NCBI RefSeq assembly: GCF_026723765.1
Contig: NZ_CP113524.1
Location: 2,465,001-2,529,000 of the forward strand
Origin: Lacrimispora xylanolytica
GTDB lineage: Bacteria; Bacillota; Clostridia; Lachnospirales; Lachnospiraceae
DNA: 64,000 bases
Direction of reading: 5' to 3'
In this document: positions 8,178 to 17,399 of the stretch, in pieces
Layout: each line of letters begins with the position of its first letter
How positions within the stretch are numbered: position 1 is the stretch's first letter
The notes under the pieces: model-generated
Database searches by the model: none
What the model was told of the DNA's origin: nothing
The model's input: only the letters and a program-made list of their open reading frames with translations
Position numbers and translations under genes: made by a program

Positions 8178-9239
8178 TTATTCTGCGATAGAAAATTTAT
8201 AAATCGTTACGGTCTGATATTCCTCACCTGCTTTTAATAAAGGAGATGGAAACTCAGGCTTATTGATGGCATCGGGATAATACTGGGTCTCAAAACAGTA
8301 ACAGCAGCGTTTTTCATAAACAGCCCCCCCTTTTCCTGTCATCCCGTCCTTTAAAAAATTAGCGGTGTAAAACTGCATTCCTGGTAAATCGGTGTATACC
8401 TCCATACGGATGCCTGTTTTATCAGATTCTGCTGCTGCACATAAGGAAACTTCCCCCTCTGGATGATTAAGCACCCAGTTGTGGTCAAAGCCGCCGCCAA
8501 AGATCAACGCTTCGTAATCCTCATTAATATCCTGCTCAATTGGCTTCATCTGGGTGAAATCCATTGGAGTTCCCTTTACAGGTGTAATCTCGCCGGTTGG
8601 AATGGAGCCTTCATCTGCTCTGGTATAAGAATCTGCATCGATCCAGACACGCTGTTTCATTGCATTTTTGCCATCATGACCATCAAGGTTAAAATAGCTG
8701 TGGTTGGTAAAGTTAGCTACTGTATCCTGGTCACATACCATATGATAGGAAAGAATCAGGCTGTTATCCTGAGTCAGAGTATATGCTGCTGTAATGGTCG
8801 CATTTCCAGGAAATCCCTGATCTCCGTCAGGTGAGAAAAGAGAAAAGCTGATTTTAGTCCCCTCCTCTGCTTCCTCAACTTCAGCCTCCCACAGCCGGGA
8901 GTGATAAAGATCAGAACCGCTATGTAGATTGTTGACACCATTATTGGCTTCCAATTGATACTCTTTGCCATTGATTTCAAATGCTGCATTTGCGATCCGG
9001 TTGGCATTTCTACCAATGGGTGCTCCAAAATGAGGGGGATTTTCCAGGTACTGGGCTACGGTATCATACCCTAACACCACATCCTTCTTATTCCCTTCCC
9101 GGTCCGGCACCAACATACTGACCCACACGGCTCCTAAATCTGTAAATGAAGCTGAAACTCCATTTCCATTTTCCAGTGTATACAAATACACTTCTTTGCC
9201 ATCCGGCATGTTTCCCCAAAGTTCTTTTTTGTATGCCAT
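8178..9239 (-). CDS. galM: Aldose 1-epimerase (galactose mutarotase)
   Basis: Cytosolic enzyme that interconverts alpha and beta anomers of aldohexoses. The 353-aa length is typical. Diagnostic motifs are IGRNANRIANA (sugar-binding Arg), NNGVNNLHSG, the catalytic His in NFTNHSYFNLDG (about residue 180), and the downstream Asp-containing FDHNWVLNH. GGAGGAAGCAAA precedes ATG 9239. It lies 59 bases after asd, separated by a weak hairpin. It probably serves general hexose metabolism rather than a linked pathway. Confidence 0.93.
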   Translation of the reverse strand: MAYKKELWGNMPDGKEVYLYTLENGNGVSASFTDLGAVWVSMLVPDREGNKKDVVLGYDTVAQYLENPPHFGAPIGRNANRIANAAFEINGKEYQLEANNGVNNLHSGSDLYHSRLWEAEVEEAEEGTKISFSLFSPDGDQGFPGNATITAAYTLTQDNSLILSYHMVCDQDTVANFTNHSYFNLDGHDGKNAMKQRVWIDADSYTRADEGSIPTGEITPVKGTPMDFTQMKPIEQDINEDYEALIFGGGFDHNWVLNHPEGEVSLCAAAESDKTGIRMEVYTDLPGMQFYTANFLKDGMTGKGGAVYEKRCCYCFETQYYPDAINKPEFPSPLLKAGEEYQTVTIYKFSIAE

Positions 9240-9266
9240 TTTGCTTCCTCCATATACCTTTTCCTA

Positions 9267-9288
9267 AAGCCCCTTATAAAAGGGGCTT
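9267..9288 (-). terminator. Weak terminator or processing hairpin between asd and galM
   Basis: On the minus strand AAGCCCCTT pairs with AAGGGGCTT around a 4-base loop, with only a short T run behind it. Partial readthrough into galM is expected. Confidence 0.5.
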
Positions 9289-9298
9289 CATGGTTTTA

Positions 9299-10387
9299 TT
9301 ATTTCCCAGCCGATATATATCCCTTGGCTGTTAAAAGCTCTGCACAAAGAACGGCTCCGCCTGCTGCTCCACGGACGGTGTTGTGGGACATTCCCACAAA
9401 TTTATAATCGTAAACCGTATCTTCACGTAAACGGCCCACGGAAATTCCCATGCCGTTTTCATAATCCACATCAAGTGTAATCTGTGGACGGTTATCTTCT
9501 TCCATATATTGAATGAACTGCTTTGGCGCGCTTGGAAGCTTAAGCTCCTGTGGAAGGCCACTGAACTGGCGGATGCGGTCAATCAGTTCTTCTTTGGTTG
9601 GCTTTTTACGGAATTTAACAAACACAGCAGCTGTATGTCCATTTAAAACGGGAATACGGATACACTGACATGTAATAGCCGGTTCACTGGCTTTTACGAT
9701 CTGTCCGTCTACGATCTCACCCCAGAGGCGCAGAGGCTCCTGCTCGCTTTTTTCTTCCTCGCCGCCGATAAATGGAATCACATTACCTACCATCTCCGGC
9801 CAATCCTTAAAGTTCTTACCTGCACCGGAAATCGCCTGATAAGTGGTAGCCACTACTTCATAAGGCTCAAACTCTCTCCATGCGGTAAGTACGGGAGCAT
9901 AGCTTTGAATGGAACAGTTTGGTTTCACTGCAATAAAGCCTTTTTTAGTGCCCAGACGGTTTCTCTGATCCTTGATCACTTCAAAATGCTCTGGATTGAT
10001 CTCAGGAATTACCATCGGTACATCCGGAGTCCATCTATGGGCACTGTTGTTGGATACAACAGGTACTTCTGCTTTTGCATAAGCTTCTTCAATGGCTTTA
10101 ATCTCGTCTTTTGACATATCTACTGCGCTGAATACAAAATCAACGCCTGCAGCCACTGCTTCCACTTCGTTCACATTCATGACCGTTAACCTTTTCACAG
10201 ATTCTGGCATCGGTGATGTCATTTTCCAACGGTCACCTACCGCTTCCTCATATGTTTTTCCGGCAGAGCGTGGACTTGCTGCTACTGTCACTACCTCAAA
10301 CCAGGGATGATTTTCAAGCAGAGAAATGAATCTCTGTCCTACCATACCGGTTGCTCCCAAGATGCCAACTTGCAATTTCTTTTCCAT
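9299..10387 (-). CDS. asd: Aspartate-semialdehyde dehydrogenase, archaeal/fungal-type
   Basis: Converts aspartyl phosphate to aspartate semialdehyde with NADPH, feeding lysine/diaminopimelate, threonine and methionine synthesis. The NADP loop GILGATGMVGQRF starts at residue 7. The catalytic Cys is in VKPNCSIQSY, and the catalytic His lies in the NGHTAAVFVKF segment. The length of 362 aa fits the archaeal/fungal-like branch common in clostridia. The start at 10387 is preferred over 10411 because GAGGAG lies 6 bases upstream of it. A plausible own promoter (TTGATT, 17 bases, TAGGAT) lies in the gap after the ParC-like gene. Confidence 0.94.
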   Translation of the reverse strand: MEKKLQVGILGATGMVGQRFISLLENHPWFEVVTVAASPRSAGKTYEEAVGDRWKMTSPMPESVKRLTVMNVNEVEAVAAGVDFVFSAVDMSKDEIKAIEEAYAKAEVPVVSNNSAHRWTPDVPMVIPEINPEHFEVIKDQRNRLGTKKGFIAVKPNCSIQSYAPVLTAWREFEPYEVVATTYQAISGAGKNFKDWPEMVGNVIPFIGGEEEKSEQEPLRLWGEIVDGQIVKASEPAITCQCIRIPVLNGHTAAVFVKFRKKPTKEELIDRIRQFSGLPQELKLPSAPKQFIQYMEEDNRPQITLDVDYENGMGISVGRLREDTVYDYKFVGMSHNTVRGAAGGAVLCAELLTAKGYISAGK

Positions 10388-10547
10388 CGCTTTCTCCTCA
10401 CTTCTTTCCAAATTGTAATATCCTAATACGCTAAATTCTTAACTATCCTATAACAAAGTGAAAGAAAAATCAATATTTATTCGCGATAAAAATACATTTG
10501 TTCGTGTCACAAAGACATTTCTTTAAAATGTATTTCGTGGTAACGTA

Positions 10548-12782
10548 CTAAAGGCGAACTTTGCTGCCTTTTCCATCTCGCTTACCTGCTTTCAGCCGGT
10601 TTAAGTGAACCTCTTTTTCTTTGTAACGAATCACTGGATCTTCTCCCAGAAGATAAACAGCTTCCAGTTCCTCTCCCTGAGACAGCTTAATCCCCCGGAC
10701 ACCCCTGGCATTCTTTTTCATCTCAGATATTTCTTCCACACGGAAGCGCAGGAAAATTCCTGCTGATGTCTGGAGCACCACATCCTGCTGTTCATTTAAC
10801 AGCTGAATGCTGATAACGGAATCGTCGTCCTGAAGCTTTGTTGCAGCCACCATTCGATTATTGGTCTCAAACTCTTCTCCCGGAACCAGCTTAATAAGAG
10901 CCTGTTTCGTTGCAAACAGGAATTTGTGCCCTTTTAATCCTTCCGCATGACATAAGTATATGATTTGTTCCCTTGTCCCGTCAAACTTGCTTAGATTCTC
11001 AATGGGAGTTCCTTTATCCCTCAGCTTTCCAGCCGGTATATCAAGAACTTTCACCTGATGTAAGTTTCCTGTGTTGGTGAAAATACAGATCTTATCCGTA
11101 TTGAAACAGTTTACCACATACTGACTCTCGGTTTCAATGGTTTCTTTATTCCTGTCATAGGTATTCTTTTCTAATATTTTGCAATAGCCAAACCGGTCCA
11201 TAACAAAGGTCACTTCTGAAACAGCGATGGCAGATTCGTCGTAAACCGCTTCCTTGCCGTCCTCAATCACAGTTCTTCTTGGAGTCGCATACTCTTCCTT
11301 AATGGCTTTTAAATCATCTTTGATTACTTCATCCATATTTTTTCTGCTGGAAAGAATTTTTTCATATAAAGCAATTTTTTCAAGAGTTTCCTTAAATTCC
11401 TTCTCCAACTGAAGAATCTCCAGTCCGATCAGCTTATAAAGACGCATTTCCAAAATAGCACTGGCCTGCTTTTCCGTAAAGCAAAGCTTTTTCGCATCTT
11501 CTTCAAATCCACTGACCCGGAATTTAATATTGGACACATCTCCGGTCATAAGGCAGTTTTTTGCATCCTTTAGGTTCTTGGAACCTCTTAAAACTGCAAT
11601 GATAAGGTCAATGATATCACAGGCCTTAATAAGACCTTCCTTGATTTCTTTTTTCTCCAGCTCCTTGTCTAACAGTGCCTGGTATTTCTTCGTGGCATTT
11701 TCATACTGGAAGTCCAGGAAATTCTTTAATATCCCTTTTAAATTCAGAGTTTCCGGTCTGCCGCCAGCTATGGCCAGCATATTAACTCCAAAGGTGTCTT
11801 CCAGCTTTGTTTTCTTATATAATATGTTGCGGATTTTCTCTACATCAGCATCCTTACGAAGTTCGAGAACGATACGGATCCCGTCTTTATTGGACTGATT
11901 GGAGATATCCACTACATCTGTAAGCTTTTTGCTTTCCACAAGGTCTACGATATCAACCAGGAATTTATTAATTCCCGCACCTATCATGGTATATGGAATT
12001 TCAGTAATCAGCAGCTTGTCCTTATCTGCCTTTCTTTTTCCAAGCTCCACTTCAATGCGGCCGCGAAGCTTGATTTTACCTACACCGGTTTCATAAATGG
12101 CAGGCAGATCGCTTTTATTTGCAATAATACCCCCAGTCGGAAAATCTGGCCCTGGCATATATTCCATCAGCTCCTGAATGGAAATGTCTGAATTATCAAT
12201 GTAAGCCATGACAGCATCAATGACTTCTCCCAGGTTGTGCGAAGGGATGCTGGTGCTCATTCCAACGGCAATACCTTCGGCACCGTTAATTAAAAGATTA
12301 GGCACTCTTACCGGAAGTACTTCCGGCTCCTTTTCCGTCTCATCATAGTTAGGAACAAAATTAACCGTTTTATCTAAATCCTTTAAATAAACTTCCTCAG
12401 CAAATTTCTCAAGTCTGGCTTCCGTATAACGCATCGCCGCTGCGCCATCCCCTTCAATGGAACCAAAGTTTCCATGTCCATTGACCAAAGGCATCCCTTT
12501 TTTAAATATCTGGGACATCACTACCAGAGTCTCATAAATGGAGCTGTCACCATGGGGATGGTATTTACCCATGGTATCACCTACGATACGCGCCGATTTT
12601 CTGTGTGGCTTATCGTGGTTTAGACGCAACTCGCTCATATCATATAAAACACGCCGTTGTACCGGCTTTAATCCATCTCTTGCATCCGGGATTGCTCTGG
12701 CTGTGATTACACTCATGGAGTAATTCATGTAGCTTTTCTGCATTTCCTCGGAATACTCTGTTCTAATTATCTTTTCTGCCAT
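10548..12782 (-). CDS. parC: Type IIA topoisomerase subunit A, ParC-like
   Basis: Breakage-reunion subunit of an ATP-dependent topoisomerase, 744 aa. The winged-helix segment [20 protein letters not shown] holds the quinolone region, with Ser and Glu at the positions of E. coli ParC S80/E84. The catalytic Tyr is in [11 protein letters not shown]. The C-terminal pinwheel is short and degenerate: at the GyrA-box position it reads [10 protein letters not shown] rather than QRRGGKG. That argues for decatenation (topoisomerase IV) over supercoiling. ATG 12782 is chosen because AGAGGAAAC precedes it. Its ParE-like partner is 65 bases upstream. Calling it a second gyrase would also be acceptable. 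Confidence 0.85.
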   Translation of the reverse strand: MAEKIIRTEYSEEMQKSYMNYSMSVITARAIPDARDGLKPVQRRVLYDMSELRLNHDKPHRKSARIVGDTMGKYHPHGDSSIYETLVVMSQIFKKGMPLVNGHGNFGSIEGDGAAAMRYTEARLEKFAEEVYLKDLDKTVNFVPNYDETEKEPEVLPVRVPNLLINGAEGIAVGMSTSIPSHNLGEVIDAVMAYIDNSDISIQELMEYMPGPDFPTGGIIANKSDLPAIYETGVGKIKLRGRIEVELGKRKADKDKLLITEIPYTMIGAGINKFLVDIVDLVESKKLTDVVDISNQSNKDGIRIVLELRKDADVEKIRNILYKKTKLEDTFGVNMLAIAGGRPETLNLKGILKNFLDFQYENATKKYQALLDKELEKKEIKEGLIKACDIIDLIIAVLRGSKNLKDAKNCLMTGDVSNIKFRVSGFEEDAKKLCFTEKQASAILEMRLYKLIGLEILQLEKEFKETLEKIALYEKILSSRKNMDEVIKDDLKAIKEEYATPRRTVIEDGKEAVYDESAIAVSEVTFVMDRFGYCKILEKNTYDRNKETIETESQYVVNCFNTDKICIFTNTGNLHQVKVLDIPAGKLRDKGTPIENLSKFDGTREQIIYLCHAEGLKGHKFLFATKQALIKLVPGEEFETNNRMVAATKLQDDDSVISIQLLNEQQDVVLQTSAGIFLRFRVEEISEMKKNARGVRGIKLSQGEELEAVYLLGEDPVIRYKEKEVHLNRLKAGKRDGKGSKVRL

Positions 12783-12847
12783 GTTTCCTCTCTTTTCGTC
12801 CATCATTTCAGGACATCTAGGTATCCCTGATAGGGACCTCCAACTAT

Positions 12848-14767
12848 TTATGCATCAATCTCCGCTTCATCCGCATGCTCATAAATAAACTGCCGTCTTG
12901 GAGCTACTTCGCTTCCCATAAGCATTTCTGTGATTTCAGAAGCCATACGGGCATCCTCAATTTCCACCAGTTTAAGCACACGCCGCTCCGGGTCAAGTGT
13001 TGTTTCCCAAAGCTGTTCTGCATCCATTTCTCCAAGACCTTTATAACGCTGGAGTGTAAAATCACCGGAATGGTTCCTGCGGTAACGCTCCAGCTCTTTC
13101 TCATCATAGAGATACTGTTCCGCACCACGCTTTGGAATAACTTTAAACAAAGGAGGCATAGCGATATATACATGTCCATCATAAATAAGTTCCGGCATAA
13201 ACCGGTATAAAAAGGTCAAAAGGAGGGTATCAATATGACTTCCATCCACATCGGCATCGGTCATCAGAATGATTTTATCATAACGCAGCTTTGTAATATC
13301 AAAATCATTGCCATAGCCTTCAGAAAAGCCACACCCAAAGGTATTGATCATTGTCTTAATTTCTGCATTGGCTAAAACCTTGTCAATAGAAGCCTTTTCC
13401 ACATTTAAAATTTTACCTCGGATAGGTAAAATGGCTTGATACTGACGATTACGGGCTGTTTTCGCAGAACCACCCGCAGAATCTCCCTCTACGATGAAGA
13501 TTTCGCACTTTTCGGCATCTCTGCTCTCACAGTTTGCAAGCTTTCCATTGCTGTCAAAGGAAAACTTGGATTTGGACAGCATGTTGGTCTTTGCCTTTTC
13601 CTCGGCTTTTCGTATCTTAGCAGACTTTTCCGCACAGCTTATGACTGCCTTTAAAACTTCCAGGTTACGGTCAAAATAACGTTCCAGCTCATCTCCCGCC
13701 ACAGTAAATACAGCTTTTGTGGCATCCGCGCTGGCAAGTTTAGTCTTTGTCTGTCCTTCAAAAATGGGGTCTGGATGCTTTACTGCAACCACGGCCGTCA
13801 GACCATTTCTCGTATCTGCTCCCGTAAAGTTGGTATCCTTTTCTTTTAAGATTCCAAGCTCTCTCGCATAGCTGTTAATCATCTGGGTAAAACGAGTCTT
13901 AAAGCCAGCTAAATGGGTGCCGCCTTCCTGAGTGAAAATATTATTACAAAATCCAAGAATATTCTCCTCAAAGGTATCCACGAACTGAATGGCTGCTTCC
14001 ACTTCAACTTTATCAACGACCCCTTTAAAATAGATAGGGTCGTGCATCTTTTCTTTCCCTGCATTTAATTCTTTTACATAGGCAACGATTCCTTCCGGTT
14101 CATGGTAAATCACCGTTTCCTCTTCGCCCTGTCTTTTATTCATATAAGTAATTCTCAGGTTTGGATTTAAATAGGCTGTTTCATGGAGACGGCTTCTCAG
14201 CCAATCTGCCTTAAAACGTATCTTTTCAAAAATCTCCACATCCGGAAGAAAGTTAATCTCAGTACCTGTCTCTTTTGTCTTTCCCAACGTAGGAAGCAGG
14301 CCATCCATCAGTTCTACCGTTGGTATGCCCCGCTCATATGCGTCGTAATGAATCAGACCGTTCTTATATATTTTAATTTTCATGTGGGCAGACAGCGCAT
14401 TGACGACTGAGGAACCTACTCCATGAAGACCGCCGCTGGTTTTATAGGCATCATTATCAAATTTACCGCCTGCATGAAGGGTAGATAGAACCACTCGTTC
14501 TGCTGAAACACCTTTTTTGTGCATCTCTACCGGGATTCCTCGGCCTGAATCCTTTACGGTACAGGAACCATCCGATTCCAGCGTCACCCATATCTGATCA
14601 CAATAACCAGCCAGATGCTCGTCCACCGCGTTATCTACAATCTCGTAAATTAAATGATTTAATCCCTTTGTCCCTACACTTCCAATGTACATTCCAGGAC
14701 GTTTTCGTACCGCCTCAAGGCCTTCCAATACGGTAATACTATCCGCATTATACTGCGTTTTTGCCAT
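12848..14767 (-). CDS. parE: Type IIA topoisomerase subunit B, ParE-like
   Basis: ATPase subunit of 639 aa. The GHKL fold is clear: RPGMYIG, the Mg/ATP motif EIVDNAVDEHLAG, DSGRGIPV, and GGLHGVGSSVVNALS. The transducer and TOPRIM follow, with EGDSAGGSA and the metal-binding TDADVDGSHI. The C-terminal QRYKGLGEMDAEQLWETT is canonical. No large insertion like that of enteric GyrB is present. GGAGGAG four bases before ATG 14767 sets the start. It forms an operon with the ParC-like gene and has its own promoter. GyrB and ParE are hard to separate by eye; the partner's features favour topoisomerase IV. Confidence 0.87.
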   Translation of the reverse strand: MAKTQYNADSITVLEGLEAVRKRPGMYIGSVGTKGLNHLIYEIVDNAVDEHLAGYCDQIWVTLESDGSCTVKDSGRGIPVEMHKKGVSAERVVLSTLHAGGKFDNDAYKTSGGLHGVGSSVVNALSAHMKIKIYKNGLIHYDAYERGIPTVELMDGLLPTLGKTKETGTEINFLPDVEIFEKIRFKADWLRSRLHETAYLNPNLRITYMNKRQGEEETVIYHEPEGIVAYVKELNAGKEKMHDPIYFKGVVDKVEVEAAIQFVDTFEENILGFCNNIFTQEGGTHLAGFKTRFTQMINSYARELGILKEKDTNFTGADTRNGLTAVVAVKHPDPIFEGQTKTKLASADATKAVFTVAGDELERYFDRNLEVLKAVISCAEKSAKIRKAEEKAKTNMLSKSKFSFDSNGKLANCESRDAEKCEIFIVEGDSAGGSAKTARNRQYQAILPIRGKILNVEKASIDKVLANAEIKTMINTFGCGFSEGYGNDFDITKLRYDKIILMTDADVDGSHIDTLLLTFLYRFMPELIYDGHVYIAMPPLFKVIPKRGAEQYLYDEKELERYRRNHSGDFTLQRYKGLGEMDAEQLWETTLDPERRVLKLVEIEDARMASEITEMLMGSEVAPRRQFIYEHADEAEIDA

Positions 14768-14800
14768 GATACTCCTCCACATTTCGTATAATCAGCTTTC

Positions 14801-14830
14801 ATTATACAATGCTTTTTCCATTTTTGGCAA
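14801..14830 (-). promoter_or_regulatory. Promoter of the parE-parC operon
   Basis: On the minus strand, -35 TTGCCA (14825-14830), 18-base spacer and -10 TATAAT (14801-14806), about 33 bases before the start codon. Confidence 0.75.
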
Positions 14831-14868
14831 GTTACTAAGATTCTTTTTCCATTTTTTGTAAAAATGGA

Positions 14869-14898
14869 TTGAATTCCACTAACCGGGTGTGATATAAT
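14869..14898 (+). promoter_or_regulatory. Promoter of tRNA-Gly
   Basis: -35 TTGAAT (14869-14874), 18-base spacer and -10 TATAAT (14893-14898), 22 bases before the tRNA. Confidence 0.75.
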
Positions 14899-14920
14899 AT
14901 TTATTAGTTAAAATCAGTAA

Positions 14921-14991
14921 GCAGATATAGTTCATCGGTAGAATATCAGCTTCCCAAGCTGAGGAGGCGGGTTCGATTCCCGTTATCTGCT
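14921..14991 (+). tRNA. tRNA-Gly (CCC)
   Basis: A 71-base cloverleaf. The acceptor arms are GCAGATA and TATCTGC, with discriminator T. The anticodon stem TCAGC/GCTGA closes the loop TTCCCAA (anticodon CCC). The T arm GCGGG-TTCGATT-CCCGT has one G-T pair. CCA is not encoded. Single gene with its own promoter and terminator. Confidence 0.95.
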
Positions 14992-14995
14992 GTTT

Positions 14996-15042
14996 AAAAA
15001 CCCTAGTATATGCAAGAGTTCCTTGTAAACACTAGGGTTTTT
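14996..15042 (+). terminator. Terminator after tRNA-Gly
   Basis: AAAAACCCTAGT pairs with ACTAGGGTTTTT, and a small inner hairpin (CAAG/CTTG) sits in the loop. A T tract follows. Confidence 0.9.
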
Positions 15043-15195
15043 CATTGTTTGCTTTCATAACACCTACTGATAAATTGTCAATTTTTATATTAATTTATAA
15101 AGAAATACAACACGCTATACAACACGTTTTTAGGGTTCATTCGAGGCCGATAAATCGTACTATTTCCATAGCAATTTTGAACTCTCCTGTAACAA

Positions 15196-15234
15196 AAAAC
15201 TACCAGTTCAGTATACTGATAGCTGGTAGTTTTA
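15196..15234. terminator. Bidirectional terminator downstream of the LUD gene
   Basis: AAAACTACCAG pairs with CTGGTAGTTTT, with an inner palindrome TCAGTATACTGA. A/T tracts lie on both sides. It most likely ends the LUD transcript arriving on the minus strand. The rest of 15043-15284 shows no gene I can support. Confidence 0.8.
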
Positions 15235-15284
15235 TTTTCGTATTTACATTTATCGGGCTAATACTATGATTATTACCGGTTAGA

Positions 15285-15878
15285 TTAATACCCCAATTCC
15301 TGATCCACAAAGATAATTTCGCACTTCATACCCAATGGTACACGTTCAATGATCGAAATAATACGACAAATCCGGCTCGGACTGTTACAATCATAACATT
15401 TATCTCCCCTAACCGCACATGGCGTCTTTGCTCCTAAACGTTTTGCATTCAAGGGGGCGGCTACATTTTTACACCGGGAATAAGCTTCGCTAATATTAGC
15501 TGTAATTTTATTTCTGCCTATAATGTAATAATAGGATTGAGGTCCAAAAGCAGTCATTGCAACACGATTTCCTGTTGCGTCAATGTTTACAATCTCTCCC
15601 GTCTCAGTTATTGCGTTTGCACTGGATATATAAACATTTGCACAATTAGCAAGTTTACGCACTTCCATGCCCGGAATCTTATTGTGCCATACAACAGCAT
15701 TTTTTTGTTGTAGAGCTTCAAACAATCCCATTTCCTTTAAAGTTTCACTTCCACCAAATCCGATCGTTTGATTTTGTAACATATCGGTAAGGTAACAACA
15801 GGCATCTTCCTTTGTGGAAAAAACTTGTGTTGTAAATCCATGTCCCTCAAAATTCTTTTTTATCTGCGAATAATCCAT
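15285..15878 (-). CDS. LUD-domain protein (lactate utilisation LutC/YkgG-like)
   Basis: A 197-aa protein of the LUD fold (DUF162), related to LutC and to the C-terminal part of LutB. Family hallmarks visible are IGFGGSETLKEMGL (residues 39-52), ANVYISSANAITETGEIVNID, and FGPQSYYYIIGRNKI. A Cys-rich tail (AVRGDKCYDCNSPSRIC) is common in the stand-alone clostridial version. No LutA or iron-sulfur LutB partner is adjacent, so lactate oxidation cannot be claimed. GGAGATGAGTTT precedes ATG 15878. It is divergent from a small unknown gene across a 225-bp AT-rich region holding a conspicuous inverted repeat. Confidence 0.85.
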   Translation of the reverse strand: MDYSQIKKNFEGHGFTTQVFSTKEDACCYLTDMLQNQTIGFGGSETLKEMGLFEALQQKNAVVWHNKIPGMEVRKLANCANVYISSANAITETGEIVNIDATGNRVAMTAFGPQSYYYIIGRNKITANISEAYSRCKNVAAPLNAKRLGAKTPCAVRGDKCYDCNSPSRICRIISIIERVPLGMKCEIIFVDQELGY

Positions 15879-16007
15879 AAACTCATCTCCAAATCCTATT
15901 TCATTTTTAAATATAATATAACTTTTTATTCAGCTAAATCTATTCATATTTATGAAAAGGATATCATCAAACCTACTAACAATCAATATTAAATTTAAAT
16001 ATACACT

Positions 16008-16042
16008 AATACGTTAAATTCTATTTTTATATGTAACGTATT
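16008..16042. promoter_or_regulatory. Inverted repeat between the LUD gene and a small ORF
   Basis: AATACGTTA (16008-16016) and TAACGTATT (16034-16042) form perfect 9-base arms 17 bases apart. They lie in the divergent promoter region, upstream of the small gene at 16103. This is the layout of a dimeric regulator's site; no T tract follows, so it is not a terminator. Confidence 0.5.
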
Positions 16043-16102
16043 TTCTTGTTATTGTATATTCATTATGTGAGAATGATTCGCTTTTGCTGAAAGGAGCTTC
16101 CT

Positions 16103-16324
16103 ATGTTTAAAAAAAGGTTCTATATTGATTTGGAAGATTCATTAACATATCCATGCGTAAACGTAATTTGTTCGTACATAGAAGATTATGCACAATCCTC
16201 TGGTGAAAAGTTGGAGTTAATTAGTACTCAAATGCCTATTACTTTTCGCTTAGATAGTATGCTTTATATTGCTGAAATTTCTATGCTGCGCGGAGGTTAC
16301 TCTATTCACTGTAAAGAAAGTTAG
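16103..16324 (+). CDS. Small protein, DUF4318-like
   Basis: A 73-aa acidic protein without signal peptide or membrane segment. AAAGGAG lies 6 bases before ATG 16103, which makes it a credible gene despite its size. The pattern (YPCVNVICSYIEDYAQSSG, then PITFRLDSMLYIAEISMLRGGYSIHCKES) recalls the clostridial DUF4318 family, which ends in a similar RGGY-I-CKE motif; this is from memory and unverified. Function unknown. It is divergent from the LUD gene and followed by about 200 bp without a recognisable gene. Confidence 0.7.
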   Translation: MFKKRFYIDLEDSLTYPCVNVICSYIEDYAQSSGEKLELISTQMPITFRLDSMLYIAEISMLRGGYSIHCKES

Positions 16325-16529
16325 TAGTACTTTTAATCAATGGAATATTATAAGCCATTTTGATTGCTTTCAACACGATATGACACACGGCGCCCAATAA
16401 ATCATATATGAAGACTGCTGCCTTTTACATGCGATGGCCTTTTACCTGGAATGGAATCAATAGATAATAATAATTTTTTATGCAGTATCTTGATATCAGC
16501 GCCCTGCAAAACACATATATTATTATAAA

Positions 16530-17018
16530 ATGCGAGAAATGGTGACGAAACAAATGTCAGATTTGTACGACTTAAATGTAACCCCAGTTACAGATGCACT
16601 CCCGACTTTCCCCTATGATTTTGGACCCAACCCTTTTGTGATTGATTTAAACAAAGCTGCGCAGCAAAATGGAAATTACCGTTCAACTCTATGGACAGGG
16701 TCCCAGTTACAGGCTGTACTTATGGATATTCCAGTCCATGAGCTTATCGGTATGGAGGTACATCCGGATAACGACCAGATGATTCGGATCGAGGATGGAG
16801 TAGGACTCATTCAGTTTGGAGCAGATAAATTTTCGTTTTATGATCAATATCTGGCTTTCCCAAACTATGTAATCTTCGTACCTGCGGGAACATGGCATAA
16901 TATTATTAACATAGGTGATAAGCCACTTAAAATATCATCGATCTATACTCCGCCAAATTATCCATGGAATACCGTTCAGGAGACAAAAATGTCAGAGCCA
17001 GTATCAGCTAACAATTAA
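16530..17018 (+). CDS. Cupin-domain protein
   Basis: A 162-aa single cupin. The family core is clear: STLWTGSQLQAVLMDIPV (about 51-68), the first metal box GMEVHPDNDQMIRIEDGVG, and the second box FVPAGTWHNIINIGDKPLKISSIYTPP. Small cupins of this type are common in clostridia and bind a metal; no substrate can be assigned. The start is uncertain: ATG 16530 has no good Shine-Dalgarno, whereas GGTGA lies about 8 bases before the in-frame ATG at 16554. It appears monocistronic and ends before a shared terminator. Confidence 0.85.
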   Translation: MREMVTKQMSDLYDLNVTPVTDALPTFPYDFGPNPFVIDLNKAAQQNGNYRSTLWTGSQLQAVLMDIPVHELIGMEVHPDNDQMIRIEDGVGLIQFGADKFSFYDQYLAFPNYVIFVPAGTWHNIINIGDKPLKISSIYTPPNYPWNTVQETKMSEPVSANN

Positions 17019-17036
17019 TTATGTTTTACTTATATC

Positions 17037-17074
17037 AGAAAAGCCGGAAGGATATTAACCTTTCCGGCTTTTCT
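17037..17074. terminator. Bidirectional terminator, cupin / acylphosphatase operon
   Basis: AGAAAAGCCGGAAAGG-type stem (AAAAGCCGGAAGG with CCTTTCCGGCTTTT) with A and T tracts on both sides. It serves the convergent cupin and acylphosphatase genes. Confidence 0.88.
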
Positions 17075-17114
17075 GGCGCTTGATGGTAAGACTACTTTAT
17101 TATGCATTGTCTCC

Positions 17115-17396
17115 TTACCTGATATGAAATCCATTCTCCTCTATTACTGAAATAAGCTCCCATTGCATGTCCTTAATTACAATAAATCGGTCATTGTTTA
17201 TTTCCTGCAATAATCTCTCTATTCCGCTATCCGTCCCCTGAAGCTCCATTTCCACTCGGCCATCACCCAGGTTCTTTACCAGGCCCGTAATACCAAATCC
17301 AGGAGCAAGATACTTCACCTTGTATCGAAAACCTACGCCCTGCACTCTTCCGTCCACGTAAATTCGTTTTCGGATGATATCATCCATGATCTGCAC
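17115..17396 (-). CDS. Acylphosphatase
   Basis: Small enzyme (93 aa) that hydrolyses acyl phosphates. The active-site loop GRVQGVGFRYKV supplies the phosphate-binding Arg, and the catalytic Asn lies in GLVKNLGDGRVEMELQG. The annotated start is GTG 17396; ATG 17387 three codons later is equally plausible. It begins 3 bases after the stop of the c-di-GMP phosphodiesterase gene, so the two are translationally close and co-transcribed. No established functional link between them is known. Confidence 0.92.
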   Translation of the reverse strand: MQIMDDIIRKRIYVDGRVQGVGFRYKVKYLAPGFGITGLVKNLGDGRVEMELQGTDSGIERLLQEINNDRFIVIKDMQWELISVIEENGFHIR

Positions 17397-17399
17397 CGC

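Noticed and set aside
15045-15269. 74-codon open frame after tRNA-Gly, possibly an integrase remnant at a tRNA attachment site
   Set aside because: No ribosome site, no integrase motif, and no duplicated tRNA 3' end; a terminator runs through it. The short ATACAACACG direct repeat is not enough.
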